Part shown: piece after piece, positions 6,618 to 7,074 of the stretch | How the letters are laid out: each line of letters starts with the position of its first letter | How positions within the stretch are numbered: position 1 is the stretch's first letter | Assembly: GCA_009787685.1 (NCBI GenBank) | Contig: WQSV01000073.1 | Coordinates: 1-7,074 of the forward strand | Direction of reading: 5' to 3' | Origin: Bacillota bacterium | Lineage (GTDB): Bacteria > Bacillota > Clostridia > Christensenellales > Pumilibacteraceae | DNA length: 7,074 nucleotides | Notes under the pieces: model-generated | What the model was told of the DNA's origin: nothing | What the model saw: only the letters and a program-made list of their open reading frames with translations | Database searches by the model: none | Made by a program: the position numbers and the translations under genes

Positions 6618-6662
6618 ACAAAAGAGTTGAAAACCCTTGACAGGGGTTTCCAGCTCTTTTGT
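6618..6662. repeat. Long hairpin with TTGACAG loop
   Basis: ACAAAAGAGTTGAAAACCC (6618-6636) pairs with GGGTTTCCAGCTCTTTTGT (6644-6662): 19 positions with one A-C mismatch and one T-G wobble, around a seven-base loop TTGACAG. No T-run follows, so it is not a standard terminator. It is the best-formed member of the TTGACAG hairpin set. Confidence 0.75.
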
Positions 6663-6793
6663 GAGAGATTACTTTTACGAAAAATTCTACAACAAAGGCA
6701 TCAAAGATGCTTGACAGTGCTTTTTGATTTGAAATCTGTCGTGTTTTGTGAAAAACTGACTGACGAGAAAATTCTGTCGTTGACTCAAAAGAC

Positions 6794-6822
6794 TTGACAG
6801 GAGTTGAAAAATAATTTAGAAT
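6794..6822 (+). promoter_or_regulatory. serS promoter, placing transcription start at or next to the ATG
   Basis: TTGACA (6794-6799), a 17-nt spacer and TAGAAT (6817-6822) form a near-consensus sigma-A promoter. The serS ATG begins at 6830, only seven bases after the -10, so the expected start site falls at 6829-6830 and the mRNA would have no leader. No Shine-Dalgarno lies in the short gap; GGAG at 6800-6803 is too far upstream. Confidence 0.75.
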
Positions 6823-6829
6823 ATTGACT

Positions 6830-7074
6830 ATGCTAGATATTCGTTATATTGTTAATAATCTAAAAGAGGTCACGAAATCGCTGTCGACTCGTGGCGGGGA
6901 ATTTCCTTTGGACAAGATTGTGGTGCTTGACAAAAAGCGCCGTGATATTTTGGGTGAGGTTGAGATTTTGAAGGCAAAACGCAACACAGTGTCAGAAGAG
7001 GTTGCGAAATTGAAGCGTGAGAAAAAGGATGCTCAAGGCTTGATTAGCGAAATGCAAGAGGTCAATGTCCGAAT
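6830..7074 (+). CDS. serS: Seryl-tRNA synthetase, N-terminal part, cut by window end
   Basis: SerRS charges tRNA-Ser with serine, and also charges tRNA-Sec with serine as the first step of selenocysteine synthesis. The 81 visible codons begin MLDIRYIVNNLKEVTKSLSTRG, the canonical SerRS N-terminus. A charged helix with LDKKRRDILGEVEILKAKRN then leads into the long antiparallel coiled-coil arm that contacts the tRNA variable arm. The catalytic domain lies beyond the window. The ATG at 6830 is chosen because the protein aligns from its first residue and an in-frame TAA lies at 6812. Its promoter points to a leaderless transcript. Confidence 0.95.
   Translation, partial: MLDIRYIVNNLKEVTKSLSTRGGEFPLDKIVVLDKKRRDILGEVEILKAKRNTVSEEVAKLKREKKDAQGLISEMQEVNVR

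Larger units (their letters stand above)
6504..6829. repeat. Non-coding region with degenerate ~74-83 bp repeats centred on TTGACAG
   Basis: No gene is recognised here; a 64-codon open frame at 6603-6797 has no family character. TTGACAG occurs at 6563, 6637, 6711 and 6794, that is at steps of 74, 74 and 83. Shorter TTGAC words occur at 6549, 6575, 6584, 6780 and 6824. The repeats also share an A-rich block about 32 bases upstream, for example ACGAAAAATTCTAC at 6678 and ACGAGAAAATTCTGTC at 6763. Several copies lie in hairpin loops whose arms differ: AAAATC/GATTTT at 6557-6576, a 19-position stem at 6618-6662 and a 10-bp stem at 6700-6728. Only the last copy has a -10 box at the right distance. 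No T-box signature, which often controls serS in Firmicutes, was seen. Confidence 0.6.

Noticed and set aside
6603..6797. 64-codon open reading frame in the serS upstream region
   Set aside because: It lies across the TTGACAG hairpins, has no ribosome binding site or family-like sequence, and reads as chance.
6504..6829. T-box riboswitch for serS, or a CRISPR array
   Set aside because: No T-box consensus or antiterminator/terminator pair is present, and the serS promoter lies after the region. The repeats are only seven conserved bases and too degenerate for CRISPR.

Overview
The window is AT-rich and reads as a low-GC Firmicute (Bacillota), most likely a clostridium-like anaerobe. The evidence is TTGACA/TATAAT-type promoters, an AT-rich intrinsic terminator style, a CotH-type surface lipoprotein, and a selenium gene cluster with a DUF3343 protein. 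The genus cannot be told from the sequence. All recognisable genes lie on the + strand.

Layout. (1) 2-646: the C-terminal two thirds of a TDT-family (TehA/SLAC1-like) membrane transporter, cut by the window start. (2) 647-837: an intergenic region made of two adjoining perfect palindromes (19-bp and 18-bp arms). The first is followed by T6 and looks like the transporter's terminator. The second carries a strong TTGACA-17-TAAAAT promoter in its right half. (3) 838-4180: a selenium cluster of a class V aminotransferase-fold cysteine desulfurase, a DUF3343 putative Se/S carrier, YedF (TusA-like plus DsrE-like domains) and selenophosphate synthetase SelD. SelD is itself a selenoprotein: its reading frame starts at ATG 3158 and runs through an in-frame TGA at 3194-3196, which aligns with the catalytic Cys/Sec position. 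A SECIS-like hairpin follows at once. A caller that treats TGA as stop would trim the gene to an internal TTG at 3218. (4) 4240-6453: a 737-residue lipoprotein with an extracytoplasmic cysteine-rich linker, a CotH kinase domain and a C-terminal CBM25/26-like module, closed by a clear intrinsic terminator. (5) 6504-6829: a non-coding stretch with spaced TTGACAG motifs, several sitting in the loops of hairpins with unrelated arms. The last copy is the -35 box of the serS promoter. (6) 6830-7074: the 5' end of serS, apparently transcribed as a leaderless or near-leaderless mRNA.

How the genes fit together. The desulfurase can mobilise S or Se from cysteine or selenocysteine. DUF3343 and YedF are small cysteine-containing proteins suited to carry the Se/S atom. 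SelD makes selenophosphate, the Se donor for Sec-tRNA. A Sec codon in SelD means the cell must also have SelA, SelB and tRNA-Sec, which are not visible here. The transporter, CotH lipoprotein and serS have no evident functional link to the selenium genes.
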